A stretch of DNA of 64,000 nucleotides from Candidatus Amarolinea dominans (GTDB taxonomy: Bacteria; Chloroflexota; Anaerolineae; SSC4; Amarolineaceae). Position numbers and translations under genes: made by a program. Location of the stretch: assembly GCA_016719785.1 (NCBI GenBank), contig JADJYJ010000001.1:682001-746000 (forward strand), written 5' to 3'. Below the pieces are notes generated by a model. That model did not search any database. It saw only the letters and a program-made list of their open reading frames with translations, and was not told where the DNA came from. The stretch's first letter is position 1. Each line of letters starts with the position of its first letter. Of this stretch, positions 36,808-45,466 are shown in pieces.

Positions 36808-37443
36808 ATGCGTCTTTTCATGATACGACACGGTCAGAGCCTGGTCAACCTGGAGGGCTGGAACCAGGGCAATACGGACGAAGGCTTGACCGACCTGGGC
36901 CAACGCCAGGCTGCGGCCCTGGCCCACTGGCTGCCCACCAAACTCCCCACGATGGACATCCTCTATTGTAGCACCATGCGCCGCGCCCTGGAAACGGCTG
37001 CCCCACTCTGCGCTGCCTACAACATCACCTTGCAGCGCGAGGACCGCCTGCGTGAGGTCGGCAACAACCGCCTCGACCATTCCCCCTATCCGAACGATGA
37101 CCTACCGCGTGACTACGCCGATTACTGGGGCAGCGAGCGCCCTTTCAACTCGATCACCCCGGCGATGGGCGAGGGCGAGAGCTGGATGCACTTCCGCACA
37201 CGCGTCGGCTCCTTCCTGGAGGAAATCGTGCAGCGTCACCGGCAGCAGACCGTCGTCGCGATCTGTCACGGCGGCGTTGTGGAGGCCACCTTCGACCACA
37301 TCTTCAACGTGGGGCCGTGGCGTCGCTGTGAAGTCTGGCTGCGCAACAGCGGCATCACGCAGTTCGAGTACGTGGAGCACCCGCGCCGCGAAACCTGGCG
37401 CCTGCACTACCACGACCGCGCCGACCATCTCAACGACCTCTGA
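36808..37443 (+). CDS. Histidine phosphatase family protein (phosphoglycerate mutase-like)
   Basis: A 211-aa enzyme with the RHG catalytic motif (MIRHGQS; catalytic His8), a second Arg in STMRRALETA, a Glu in REVGNNRLDH and the C-terminal catalytic His in AICHGGVVEA. The short, cofactor-independent branch-2 style length suggests a phosphatase of small phosphorylated metabolites rather than glycolytic mutase. It is 14 bp upstream of polX, so the two genes may be co-transcribed. Confidence 0.9.
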   Translation: MRLFMIRHGQSLVNLEGWNQGNTDEGLTDLGQRQAAALAHWLPTKLPTMDILYCSTMRRALETAAPLCAAYNITLQREDRLREVGNNRLDHSPYPNDDLPRDYADYWGSERPFNSITPAMGEGESWMHFRTRVGSFLEEIVQRHRQQTVVAICHGGVVEATFDHIFNVGPWRRCEVWLRNSGITQFEYVEHPRRETWRLHYHDRADHLNDL

Positions 37444-37457
37444 AGACAGGTAAACCC

Positions 37458-39179
37458 ATGACCAACCACGAGCTCGCCAACACCTTTCGCCTGATCGCCG
37501 ACCTGCTCGACATCCAGGGCGAAGTCATCTACGTCACCCTGGCCTACCGCAAAGTGGCCGACAGTCTGGAAACCCTGGGCCGTGACATCGCCGATGTCTG
37601 GCGTGAGGGCAAACTGCGCGAGGTGCCGGGCGTGGGCAAAGCCATTGCCGATAAAATGGATGAACTGCTGCGCACCGGTCAGCTCGGCTTCCTGGAACGG
37701 CTGCAGGCCGAAGTGCCGCCCTCGCTGGCCGAACTGCTGCGCGTACCCGATTTGGGGCCGAAGAAGATCGCCCTCTTCTGGCGCAGCCTGGGCATCACCA
37801 CCCTGGCGCAGTTGGAAGCCGCGGCGGCCGGCGGTCAACTGCGCAGCCTGGCCGGCATGGGCGCCAAATCAGAGGCCAAAATCCTGGCGGGACTGGAATC
37901 GCTGAGCCGGCGCAGCGGCCGCACGCCGTTGGGCCTGGCCTACCCGGTTGGCCTGCAAATGCTGATCGGCCTGCGCACCGTGCCCGGCGTGGTGAACGCA
38001 GCCCTGGGCGGCAGCCTGCGTCGCATGAAGGCCACCGTGGGCGATCTCGATCTGCTGGTGGCCGCGGCCGATTCCGCGGCGGTCATGCAGGCGTTCGTCA
38101 GCCAGCCAGGCGTGGCGCGCATCCTCGGTCAGGGCAGCACCAAATCGAGCGTGGAGTTCAGCAGCGGCCTGCGAGCGCAACTGTGGGCGCATCCGCCGGC
38201 ACGCTTCGGCACCGCGCTGCAGTACGCCACCGGCTCCAAAGAGCACAACGTGCGCCTGCGCCAACTGGCCCTCGACCGCGGCCTGTCCCTGTCGGACCAG
38301 GCCTTGACGGCCGCGGACGGCCGCGAAATCCTGTGCGCCAACGAGGAAGAGGTGTACGCCGCGCTCGGCCTGCCGTGGATTGCGCCGGAGCTGCGCGGGG
38401 ACCGCGGCGAGATTCAGGCCGCGCTGGCCGGCCGCCTGCCCAGGCTGATTACGCCGGGTCAGCGCCGCGCAGAGCTGCACAGCCATTCGACCTGGAGCGA
38501 TGGCCGGGCCTCGATCCGAGAGATGGCCCTGGCCGCGCGGGCGTGTGGCCTGCAGGTGCTCGCCGTCACCGATCATTCGGGCGGGCTGGGCATCACCGGC
38601 GGCCTCAAGGTGGAGGACATTGCGCGTCAGCGCGCGGAGATAGACGTGGTGCAGCAGGAATTGGGCGATTCGCTGCGCCTTCTGCAGGGCGCCGAGGTGG
38701 AAATTCGCGCGGATGGCTCGCTCGACTACAGCGATGAAGTGCTGGCGCAGTTCGACATCGTCGTGGCCTCTCTGCACACCAGCCTGCGTCAACCCCGCGA
38801 CCAGGTGACCGCGCGGCTGCTCAACGCGGTGCGCAACCCGCACGTGGACATCATCGGCCACCCCACCGGCCGCCTGATTCCTGACCGCGAGGGCGCTGAC
38901 CTGGACATGGACGCCATCCTGGCCGCGGCCGCTCAGAGCGGCGTCGCGCTGGAGATCAACGCCAATCCCAGCCGGCTCGACCTGGACGACATCGCGGCCC
39001 GCCGCGCCATCGGGATGGGCATCCGCCTGGCGATCAACACCGACGCGCACGACCCGGAGCACCTGGCGCAAGAGCTTTTCGGCATCGCCACCGCACGGCG
39101 GGCGTGGGTCGAGCCGCAGCACGTCATCAACACCTGGCCGCCGGATGCCCTCCTCGCCTGGTTACGCAGCCGCGCCTGA
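37458..39179 (+). CDS. polX: DNA polymerase/3'-5' exonuclease PolX
   Basis: A 573-aa bacterial family X DNA polymerase. Order: N-terminal HhH 8-kDa domain (VPGVGKAIADKM), fingers/palm with GSLRRMKATVGDLDLLV including metal ligands D196 and D198, and a C-terminal PHP phosphoesterase domain with ELHSHSTWSDG (H341, H343), VTDHSGG and the distal NTDAHDPEH motif. It acts in short-gap base-excision repair and carries 3'-5' exonuclease activity in the PHP domain. Length is normal. Confidence 0.95.
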   Translation: MTNHELANTFRLIADLLDIQGEVIYVTLAYRKVADSLETLGRDIADVWREGKLREVPGVGKAIADKMDELLRTGQLGFLERLQAEVPPSLAELLRVPDLGPKKIALFWRSLGITTLAQLEAAAAGGQLRSLAGMGAKSEAKILAGLESLSRRSGRTPLGLAYPVGLQMLIGLRTVPGVVNAALGGSLRRMKATVGDLDLLVAAADSAAVMQAFVSQPGVARILGQGSTKSSVEFSSGLRAQLWAHPPARFGTALQYATGSKEHNVRLRQLALDRGLSLSDQALTAADGREILCANEEEVYAALGLPWIAPELRGDRGEIQAALAGRLPRLITPGQRRAELHSHSTWSDGRASIREMALAARACGLQVLAVTDHSGGLGITGGLKVEDIARQRAEIDVVQQELGDSLRLLQGAEVEIRADGSLDYSDEVLAQFDIVVASLHTSLRQPRDQVTARLLNAVRNPHVDIIGHPTGRLIPDREGADLDMDAILAAAAQSGVALEINANPSRLDLDDIAARRAIGMGIRLAINTDAHDPEHLAQELFGIATARRAWVEPQHVINTWPPDALLAWLRSRA

Positions 39180-39194
39180 CAATTCTTGCTTCGT

Positions 39195-39376
39195 CTACCC
39201 TCCATCCCACTGGCCGGCGATGATGGCGACATCCGCCAGCGTCACCGCGCCGTCGCCATCCAGATCATACCAGCGGTCGAAGACCGGTTGGGCTGCGGTC
39301 TCGCCCCAATGCACAGCGACGGACTGCACATCCACCACGTCGGTCAGGCCGTTGCCGGTCAGGTCGCCCTGCGCAT
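39195..39376 (-). pseudogene. Orphan duplicated dockerin-coding fragment
   Basis: About 175 bp nearly identical to the 3' end of the GH18-dockerin gene (40213-40387), coding for AQGDLTGNGLTDVVDVQSV and the second Ca-binding repeat DLDGDGAVTLADVAII, followed by a stop. It has no catalytic region and no start of its own; the open frame continues to 39422 only by chance. Copies are in direct orientation and bracket the VapBC pair. It may be the original gene end displaced by an insertion. Confidence 0.8.
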
Positions 39377-39402
39377 ACATAACCTGAACTAACGCGGGTT
39401 TC

Positions 39403-39807
39403 TCACCAAATGGTTGGCACAATGGATGCCTGAATCTTCCGATCTCGGCTAATCAATGGCACACCCAAAGATAAAGCGGTAGCAGCAACGATACGATCAG
39501 GAAGGTCTGGAACCTGGTCACGCTCGATTCTTCGCATCATGTCGGCCACCACGCGGTCAAAGGGGATTTCAACCAGGGTCGCGTTCGGTTGGGACAGCAT
39601 CTCAATGACACGTTCAAAGGAAGTTGACGCAATCTTCCCCTTCTCGATCAGATATACCAGTTCCGCCAGCGTAATCGAGGCGATTGCGATTTGATCACCA
39701 CCCTCATCAATGGCATCCATGAACGTTGTTGCCGCTTTGGACAGGCGAGAATCATTGTAAAGATACCAAAGCAGTGCATGAGTATCAGCAACGACGCGAA
39801 TTGTCAT
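39403..39807 (-). CDS. vapC: VapC-family PIN-domain toxin
   Basis: A 134-aa PIN-domain RNase. Conserved acidic residues: D8 (VVADTHALLWYL), E49 (ITLAELVYL), D104 (LPDRIVAATAL) and D122 (ISRDRKI). This subtype, with THALLWY at the N-terminus, is common in type II toxin-antitoxin pairs and cleaves RNA, often tRNA or rRNA. The gene overlaps its antitoxin by four bases. The pair is flanked by duplicated dockerin sequences. Confidence 0.9.
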   Translation of the reverse strand: MTIRVVADTHALLWYLYNDSRLSKAATTFMDAIDEGGDQIAIASITLAELVYLIEKGKIASTSFERVIEMLSQPNATLVEIPFDRVVADMMRRIERDQVPDLPDRIVAATALSLGVPLISRDRKIQASIVPTIW

Positions 39808-40079
39808 GCCTCACTCTCTGCAAAAGTTGACCACATTTCCTGTTGCACTTGGTCAATATCCTCTGCTGATGGCGCTGTACCTAAGTCGGACCATAAGCCG
39901 CGCAACGGAATACGAGACGGCGGTGAAGAAATGGATTCAATTTTCATCAACAACCATTCAACTTTCGGTGCAAGTCGAACCACTAAACGAGCTTGGTCAA
40001 CAGGGCGCAATCGTTGAGCAAGCAGAACTACTTGTTCAAAGGTTACTTCATTAACAACCGCCAAAACACCAGAATTCAT
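39804..40079 (-). CDS. Antitoxin of the VapBC pair
   Basis: About 91 aa if started at ATG 40079 (MNSGVLAVVNEVTFEQVVLL); a longer start at 40130 or 40103 is possible. An AAAGGGG lies about 7 bp before 40079. The protein has a helical N-terminal half with a basic stretch (AQRLRPVDQARLVVRL) and an acidic tail (DIDQVQQEMWSTFAESE) suited to cover a PIN toxin. It does not look like a classical AbrB-type VapB. Its role is inferred from the four-base overlap with vapC. Confidence 0.75.
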   Translation of the reverse strand: MNSGVLAVVNEVTFEQVVLLAQRLRPVDQARLVVRLAPKVEWLLMKIESISSPPSRIPLRGLWSDLGTAPSAEDIDQVQQEMWSTFAESEA

Positions 40080-40142
40080 CTTTCGCCCCTTTCTTGGAAT
40101 CATTGTACCACGGATTTCATCTCCTGGCACGTAAGATGGTCC

Positions 40143-42758
40143 TCACTCCTCCTGCACCCACGAGCGGAAGCGGCGACACCCGAGGCAAAATCCGCGCTTC
40201 GTCGAGCCAACCCCATCCCACTGCGCGGCGATGATGGCGACATCCGCCAGCGTCACCGCGCCGTCGCCATCCAGGTCATACCAGCGGTCGAAGACCGGTT
40301 GGGCTGCGGTCTCGCCCCAATGCACAGCGACGGACTGCACATCCACCACGTCGGTCAGGCCGTTGCCGGTCAGGTCGCCCTGCGCGTAGAAGCGCCGCCA
40401 CGTTTCGATCCACTGCCAGGCGGCCGGGTCCTCATGGCCCAGGCGCCAGATGGCGATGCCCGCAATGTCATAGGCGTCTGCCAGGCGCAGCCGGTGACGC
40501 ACCGCCAGCCCATCGAAGAACCAGACCTCGTGCGCGCCGTAGCTGAACCACGGCTCCTTGACATGCCCGCTGCCGTCCGCATCCTGCCATTGCAGGGTCG
40601 CGCCGTGACTGGCCAGCCGCGCCATCGCCTCGGTCCAGGTGATGGCCTCGCCGCTGCTGCCCACCCAATCGTAGCCGTAGACAGGTATGCCCAGCCAGAT
40701 CAGCGCCGGGTCCACCGCGCTCACGGCAAAATCGAGCACATCCTCGGCCCAGGCCAGCGGCGCCAGCGGTCCGGCCGGGCTGGTTGACCAGTGATAGTCG
40801 TAAACCATGATGCGGAAGCGATCCACCACGCGTCCCAGCGCCGCGTAATCCTGCGCCTGCGGGCCGTTCCACGTGCCCGGTTCCGAGGTCTTGGGATGCA
40901 CCGCGATGCTGACGCGCTTGCCCTGGCCGTGCAGGCTGCTCGCCAGCTCGGTCATGAAGGTGGTGAACGCGTCGCGATCGCCGGCGTAGAGGCTTTCGTA
41001 GTCAATGTCAATGCCATCGAAGCCCCAGGCGTTGATCTGCGCCAGGATGGTCTGGATGTGTACCTGGCGCAGGCTGGCGCTGTTGATGATCGTGCTCACA
41101 CGGGCCGGGTCGAACTGATTGGTGATCGTGGGGAAGATCAGATGACCGTTGGCGTGCATCTGACTGACGAGGCCGGCGTTCACCGGCGCCAGCGCGATCA
41201 GGCTGCCATCCGCGGCCGCGCTCAGCTCGTACTGGAACGGCAGGATGTCATCCAGCGCGGCCGCGTTGGCCTGGTAGCTCGCCAGGGCCGCGGCCTGATC
41301 CCAACTGACCGGCATCCAGGGCGCCACGCCCCGCCGCCGGTCGAGATTGGCGTAGCCGTCGTAATCATGCACCGCCACGCCGCCAAAACCGGCCGCGCCC
41401 GCGTACGCGTTGCGCGTCACGGCCAGCTCGCCCAGCATCACCCGGCGCCCCTCCTCGTAGAAGGTGATGTAGGCCGGCTGGCCGCCCGGCGCATTGGTTT
41501 CCACGCCCACGCGCACCGCCTTGCCCACGCTGCCCGCAAACGTCACCTCACTGGCGGCCAGCGTCACCAGGCCGTTGCCGCCCCAGGCATGGTCGCGGTA
41601 ATCCATCAACGTGGCGACGCTGACCCGGTTGAGCACATGCTCGCTCAGTGGGCGCGTCTGGCCATTGTAGGTGACGCTCCGGCCGTCGTACCAGAAGGGG
41701 ATGTCCACCACCAGGGCCAGCCCGGCGCCGCCGGCGGTTAGGCGGCTGTTGACCGCGTCGAGCAGCGCCAGGTACTGCTGCGCCGTGCCCTGCGGATCGG
41801 TTTGCCATTCCGGCAGCGTGTGTGGTTCCACATCCAGGTGTACTGCGAGCGGCCGGTTGCTCGGCGGCAGGGCCAGGGTCTGCGTGATGGCGCGATCTAT
41901 CAGCCCCAGCAGGTCCGCGTGATGGGGTGTCAGCGCCCAGGGCGCGTAGCCCAACAGCCATTCGACCTCCAGCCCGTGGCTGTTGGCGTCGCCGGTGAAC
42001 GCGCCGAGCGCGGCCGCGTTGCTGCGCAGATAGCCCTCCGACTCGACATAAATCGAATTCAAGTGCTCCTGCGCGGTGAAGGCGAACAGCGCCTGGCGCG
42101 CACTGCCCGCCACCACATCGTCCCAGACCCAAAGGCCGCGATGGGTTTCAGGGCCAGGCGTCGGGGTTGGCGTGGCGGTCGGCGGCGGGCCATTGGTGCC
42201 CAGGATGCTGATGTCGTCCAGGTAGAAGGTCGCCTCGCCGCCGCCGTTGCCATCGTAGACGTTGAGGCGATTGAACTGCGTGGGCGTGGCCGCGCCGTCG
42301 TGCAGCAGGACGGCCAGGGGAATCGTCACCTCGGTCCAGGCGTTGGGAGGCGTCACGCCGCCGGGCAGAAAAGGCGCCAGGTAGATCCAATCGAACTCCG
42401 GGTTGCCGGCGCTGTTGTCGCCCAGGCTGACGGCCAGCACCTGACCGCCGCTGGCGCCGCCGTGCAGCCAGAAGTGCAGCGCGGTGTAGCCAGGGGCGGG
42501 GTACACGCCGGCGTTGTGCGCCAGCGAAAAGCCGCCCCAGCCCGTGAAGCTGACGCGCATGGCGTAACTGCCGCTGTGAACCTGCTCTGTGCTGCTGAAG
42601 TCCAGCGTGCTCAAGGGCGTCTGCTTCCAGAGCGCCTCATGCGCCCACGGCGGTGCCAGCGCGTCGGTGTAAAGCGGCAGGTCGGTGGCCGCGGGCGCGG
42701 CCGCGGCCAGACCAATCACAGCAAAACCGATGAGTAGTAGTATAATGAGGCGCAGCAT
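40143..42758 (-). CDS. Secreted GH18-type glycoside hydrolase with dockerin
   Basis: An 871-aa exported protein. Signal peptide (LIILLLIGFAVIGLAAAA), an N-terminal carbohydrate-binding-like beta-sandwich (about 30-190), a PPPTATPTPTPGPE linker, a central TIM-barrel-like region of unclear class (210-480), then a GH18 chitinase-like domain with DGIDIDYE (catalytic Glu 588) and MVYDYHWS. At the C-terminus is a type I dockerin with two Ca-binding repeats (GDLTGNGLTDVVDV and DLDGDGAVTLADV). The GH18 part resembles YaaH/SleL-type members that cut peptidoglycan or chitin. Dockerins normally bind cohesins; none is visible in this window. The last 175 bp are duplicated downstream at 39195. Confidence 0.87.
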   Translation of the reverse strand: MLRLIILLLIGFAVIGLAAAAPAATDLPLYTDALAPPWAHEALWKQTPLSTLDFSSTEQVHSGSYAMRVSFTGWGGFSLAHNAGVYPAPGYTALHFWLHGGASGGQVLAVSLGDNSAGNPEFDWIYLAPFLPGGVTPPNAWTEVTIPLAVLLHDGAATPTQFNRLNVYDGNGGGEATFYLDDISILGTNGPPPTATPTPTPGPETHRGLWVWDDVVAGSARQALFAFTAQEHLNSIYVESEGYLRSNAAALGAFTGDANSHGLEVEWLLGYAPWALTPHHADLLGLIDRAITQTLALPPSNRPLAVHLDVEPHTLPEWQTDPQGTAQQYLALLDAVNSRLTAGGAGLALVVDIPFWYDGRSVTYNGQTRPLSEHVLNRVSVATLMDYRDHAWGGNGLVTLAASEVTFAGSVGKAVRVGVETNAPGGQPAYITFYEEGRRVMLGELAVTRNAYAGAAGFGGVAVHDYDGYANLDRRRGVAPWMPVSWDQAAALASYQANAAALDDILPFQYELSAAADGSLIALAPVNAGLVSQMHANGHLIFPTITNQFDPARVSTIINSASLRQVHIQTILAQINAWGFDGIDIDYESLYAGDRDAFTTFMTELASSLHGQGKRVSIAVHPKTSEPGTWNGPQAQDYAALGRVVDRFRIMVYDYHWSTSPAGPLAPLAWAEDVLDFAVSAVDPALIWLGIPVYGYDWVGSSGEAITWTEAMARLASHGATLQWQDADGSGHVKEPWFSYGAHEVWFFDGLAVRHRLRLADAYDIAGIAIWRLGHEDPAAWQWIETWRRFYAQGDLTGNGLTDVVDVQSVAVHWGETAAQPVFDRWYDLDGDGAVTLADVAIIAAQWDGVGSTKRGFCLGCRRFRSWVQEE

Positions 42759-42826
42759 ACGGATACCTCCGTGAATGCGGGAGATTAGAGGAAGTATACC
42801 AAAGAGAAAACCAAATGTCTACACCT

Positions 42827-42851
42827 AACAGATCATCGCTGAACGCCGCGC
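42827..42851 (+). pseudogene. 25-bp remnant of a third DUF2442 gene end
   Basis: AACAGATCATCGCTGAACGC and the five bases after it match the 3' part of both DUF2442 genes (near 43476 and 50107). It lies upstream of the first RHH-DUF2442 pair, which implies that the pair was once part of a longer tandem array. Confidence 0.65.
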
Positions 42852-42948
42852 CCGTATGAACGCGGACGCTTGTCTTTCACTTTACTGAACGCGAAGGTCG
42901 GAGTATACTGATGGTTATGACGCCAGCTTTTCGATGAGAGGCAAGACT

Positions 42949-43209
42949 ATGACAGGTGCTAGTGTGAACCTGGCCGTGAAGGTGCCCGAAGCCCTGCGCA
43001 AGCGCGTGCGTGCCGTCGCTGCGTTGCGCGGAGAGACGATCGCGGTAGTCGTGCGTACGGCGTTGGCAGACTATGTCGCCCGTGCCGAGAGTGAAGCGAG
43101 CGACATTCGCTTTGCCAACGATGTGTTGACCCGCATCGCCGAGGGCGCGCCTACCTATTCGCATGAAGAGGTATGGACCGAGATCGAGCAACGCGAGGCA
43201 GTCGGTTAG
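42949..43209 (+). CDS. Ribbon-helix-helix-type antitoxin-like protein
   Basis: An 86-aa protein. The N-terminus SVNLAVKVPEALRKRVRAVA reads as a ribbon-helix-helix strand and helix, followed by RGETIAVVVRTALADYVARA. The C-terminal half, ending EVWTEIEQREAVG, is acidic and could bind a partner. ATG 42949 has AGAGG 7 bp before it; an ATG at 42934 is possible. Six bp upstream of the DUF2442 gene, so probably co-expressed. Confidence 0.75.
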   Translation: MTGASVNLAVKVPEALRKRVRAVAALRGETIAVVVRTALADYVARAESEASDIRFANDVLTRIAEGAPTYSHEEVWTEIEQREAVG

Positions 43210-43215
43210 AAACCA

Positions 43216-43521
43216 ATGCCTATTCCCTTCGGAGCCTATATCCATGTGTGCAGTGTGACCATTCTGCCGAACTCTCACCTGCACCTGCAGTTTGACGATG
43301 GCAGCGAGCGAGTGATTGACTTCGAGCCGCTTCTTCTTGGCCCCCTATGGGGCGCCCTGCGCGATGAAGCGTTGTTCGCCCAAGTGTGCGTCAATGCCGA
43401 CACCGGTACGATCGAATGGCCGAACGGCGCTGATCTCAACCCGGTGATTCTTCACGACTGGCCGGAATACAGCGAACAGATCATCGCTGAACGCCGCGCT
43501 CGCTATGCCGCGATAGTCTGA
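43216..43521 (+). CDS. DUF2442 domain-containing protein, copy 1
   Basis: A 101-aa protein with the DUF2442 core: VTILPNSHLHLQFDDGSERV, DFEPLLLGPLWGALRD, and the tryptophan-rich end GTIEWPNGADLNPVILHDW. DUF2442 proteins often sit in toxin-antitoxin-like pairs, commonly with DUF4160; here the partner is the RHH-like gene. The amino-acid sequence is identical to that of 49847-50152. Confidence 0.88.
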   Translation: MPIPFGAYIHVCSVTILPNSHLHLQFDDGSERVIDFEPLLLGPLWGALRDEALFAQVCVNADTGTIEWPNGADLNPVILHDWPEYSEQIIAERRARYAAIV

Positions 43522-43539
43522 ACTTCACCCGGCGTGCCT

Positions 43540-43815
43540 TCGAGGAAGCCGAGGGCATGGCTGTGCTGGCTCCTGCCATAAGGGCAGAGATCCTGGGAGT
43601 GGCCTGAGCAAGGGAGCGGTGTTTTCACCTGCTATCTACTCGAAGCCCTGGCCGACCAGGCCGATTTCGACGAGAAGGGCTTTGTCACTGTCTCCGACGC
43701 CAGTCGCTACGTGACCGATGGCGTCAAGCGCTGGGCGACTGATCATGGCGCGCCACAAACGCCGACGTTACAGGTCACGGTGGCGGGGGACATCGTGCCG
43801 GTGCGCATTGCGTGA
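43540..43815 (+). pseudogene. C-terminal remnant of a caspase-family (C14) protease
   Basis: Out-of-frame pieces encode EAEGMAVLA…, then in another frame VFTCYLLEALADQADFDEKG, FVTVSDASRYVTDGVKRWA and QTPTLQVTVAGDIVPV to a stop at 43813-43815. The pattern (self-cleavage-site region, then GxFTxxLLEAL…G…TVSxLxxYV…QTP) is that of the end of prokaryotic caspase-like proteins. The catalytic His and Cys parts are absent. A related, more decayed fragment lies at 49297-49490. Confidence 0.7.
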
Positions 43816-43851
43816 AAAGCGGGTGCAGACCAGTTCAACCTGGAACGCAGG

Positions 43852-44067
43852 TTGCAGGTCATGAAGGACGCGCTGCGAGGTGGCAATGCGGAGGTCATAT
43901 TTGAATCCCCGACGCTTGAAAGTCGACTGTTGGAGAACATCAGAAGCGAAGGGCGATTTGGCAGTACCGCGTCGGTATGCAGCGAGCGGGCGAGGATTGT
44001 GCAGGAATTGAATCGGCTGGCGCTTGAATATGTCGGCCGTGACATTAACGAGATGTGCGAACGGTGA
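43852..44067 (+). CDS. Small stand-alone adaptor-like (effector-associated-like) domain
   Basis: A 71-aa frame (TTG 43852; an ATG at 43861 gives 68 aa) whose entire length aligns by eye with the N-terminus of the CHAT protein and the C-terminus of the 45467-45931 protein. Shared landmarks: LE(S/D)RL, then an FG turn, then ERARIVQELNRLALEYVG and an acidic DxNxMC end. The similarity begins upstream of any start codon (from LERRL), in the same frame as the caspase remnant and separated from it by one stop. So it may be the tail of a former caspase-adaptor protein rather than an independent gene. All-helical, death-domain-like role inferred. Confidence 0.55.
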   Translation: MQVMKDALRGGNAEVIFESPTLESRLLENIRSEGRFGSTASVCSERARIVQELNRLALEYVGRDINEMCER

Positions 44068-44164
44068 ACTCATCCGCTGTCACGACAATATGAAATGCGT
44101 AACTGATAGTCAAGGGCAACACTATCTACACTAAGTGCAGTACAACGGAGTCGGAGTCGATCCT

Positions 44165-45391
44165 ATGAAACCAATATTCCGGTTCTTTGCGTTCTTCTTT
44201 ATTCTGACTGGCCTCTTTATTGGCGGGGTCACAAGACACGTTGTCCCTGGAATGCTCGCTGGTATCTTGGTAGGGATCCCCATCGCTTTAGCTATCGCCA
44301 CTCGTAAGATCAGTCTGGCGACCGCCTCCCTTGTCGGATTTGTGCTAGTTGCCACTTTGATCATCCTGGGGCGACAGGCCTTCATAGGAGCTGCGTTGGT
44401 GAGTTCAGTCACCTTCTTGGTGACCAATATTCTAATGGCCGACGAGTTGCGGGGACTATTCGGCGGGAGTCTTCTGAGGGCGCTAAAGTATCAAATTGAT
44501 GCGGCGTTGGGCGCATCTGGGGACCCCCAAGTAGTTCATCCGGATGGGAGTGTGCGCCCGGTCAACTCGGAGAAAACACCTGGCCCGCGCGTGGTGGTAC
44601 TCCGACCTGGTGCTGCGGCAGTCTTTGAGAAGCCGGGGTGTACTAGTCGCATCAGTGGCCCAGGAGTACTTCTCATTGACCCCCTTGAGTGGCTTGTGGC
44701 GACTTACAGCCTGAGTCCTGTTGAGAAGACGATTACGCTGAATGACGTGCTCACTGAGAACTGGGATTTCTGCACCGTCACACTTGATGTCAGGTTCTCG
44801 GTAAGTCTTCACCCCGATGTGGCGAGCGGAAGGGTGCCCTTCTCACAGAGCGATAAGGACGTTATCCAAAAACTGAACGCCGCATCACCGCGGTGGGAGA
44901 AAACTGAAAAACGAGTTCTGAACGCCGTAGAGACAGCAGCGAGAGAGCTGTTCGCCCACTATGTACTCCCTGGGGCTCGGGTTGACAGTAACGGACCTGT
45001 GAGACTCGCAACGGACCTGGGCAGTAGATGGGGGAAGGAGATCGCCGCTCTTGCCTCGCAGTACATGGGCTTACCGATCAGACTCGAGTACATCGGCCCG
45101 AGGATCATTCAGCCAAGTCCTAACGCAATTAAGCAACAACAGAGACTACGAACTGAGGCGATCGACCTAGACACTGGCCTGCGCCGGATGATAACGTTCG
45201 CTCGCGGTTACCAGGCGGCGCGTAACGAAGGTATCAAGGATGAACACACGCTACTCCAACTGATGCAGCTTGCATTCGGCAAGTTCGATTCTGACCAGAT
45301 AAAAGTGTCCGGCCGAGCAAGGGTGCTCGTCGCTCGTTTGAAGCTAGACGGAGAGTTCAAGTGGTTTCGGAGGATCGATCGAGCGAGCTAA
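44165..45391 (+). CDS. Membrane protein with SPFH/stomatin-like domain
   Basis: A 408-aa protein. Four hydrophobic segments at the N-terminus (about residues 4-22, 27-48, 50-72, 75-97) anchor it in the membrane. A cytosolic region with SPFH-like sequence follows: GPRVVVLRPGAAAVFEKPGC, SGPGVLLIDPLEWLVATYSL, VTLDVRFSVSL. An alpha-helical C-terminal part ends in RARVLVARLKLDGEFKW. Base composition is clearly lower in GC than the window average, suggesting transfer. ATG 44165 is preferred over the longer frame start at 44135. It lies between two ORFs carrying the adaptor-like domain, so it may tether or sense in the CHAT system. The SPFH call is by pattern. Confidence 0.65.
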   Translation: MKPIFRFFAFFFILTGLFIGGVTRHVVPGMLAGILVGIPIALAIATRKISLATASLVGFVLVATLIILGRQAFIGAALVSSVTFLVTNILMADELRGLFGGSLLRALKYQIDAALGASGDPQVVHPDGSVRPVNSEKTPGPRVVVLRPGAAAVFEKPGCTSRISGPGVLLIDPLEWLVATYSLSPVEKTITLNDVLTENWDFCTVTLDVRFSVSLHPDVASGRVPFSQSDKDVIQKLNAASPRWEKTEKRVLNAVETAARELFAHYVLPGARVDSNGPVRLATDLGSRWGKEIAALASQYMGLPIRLEYIGPRIIQPSPNAIKQQQRLRTEAIDLDTGLRRMITFARGYQAARNEGIKDEHTLLQLMQLAFGKFDSDQIKVSGRARVLVARLKLDGEFKWFRRIDRAS

Positions 45392-45466
45392 TCGATTCTC
45401 TCAAAAATCACCAGCACACCGGCGTCAGCGATCAAGATACTCTATGTGATCCCTGGGAGTGTCGTC

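Larger units (their letters stand above)
42876..43524 (+). repeat. 0.65-kb direct repeat, left copy (RHH-DUF2442)
   Basis: Nearly identical to 49509-50155 in the same orientation, starting around TCACTTTACTGAAC and ending at the DUF2442 stop. The two copies bracket the CHAT gene block. The left copy has intact genes; the right has indels in the RHH gene. Confidence 0.9.

Noticed and set aside
43540..43815. Active caspase gene
   Set aside because: Only the C-terminal part remains, out of frame in places, without catalytic His-Cys segments.
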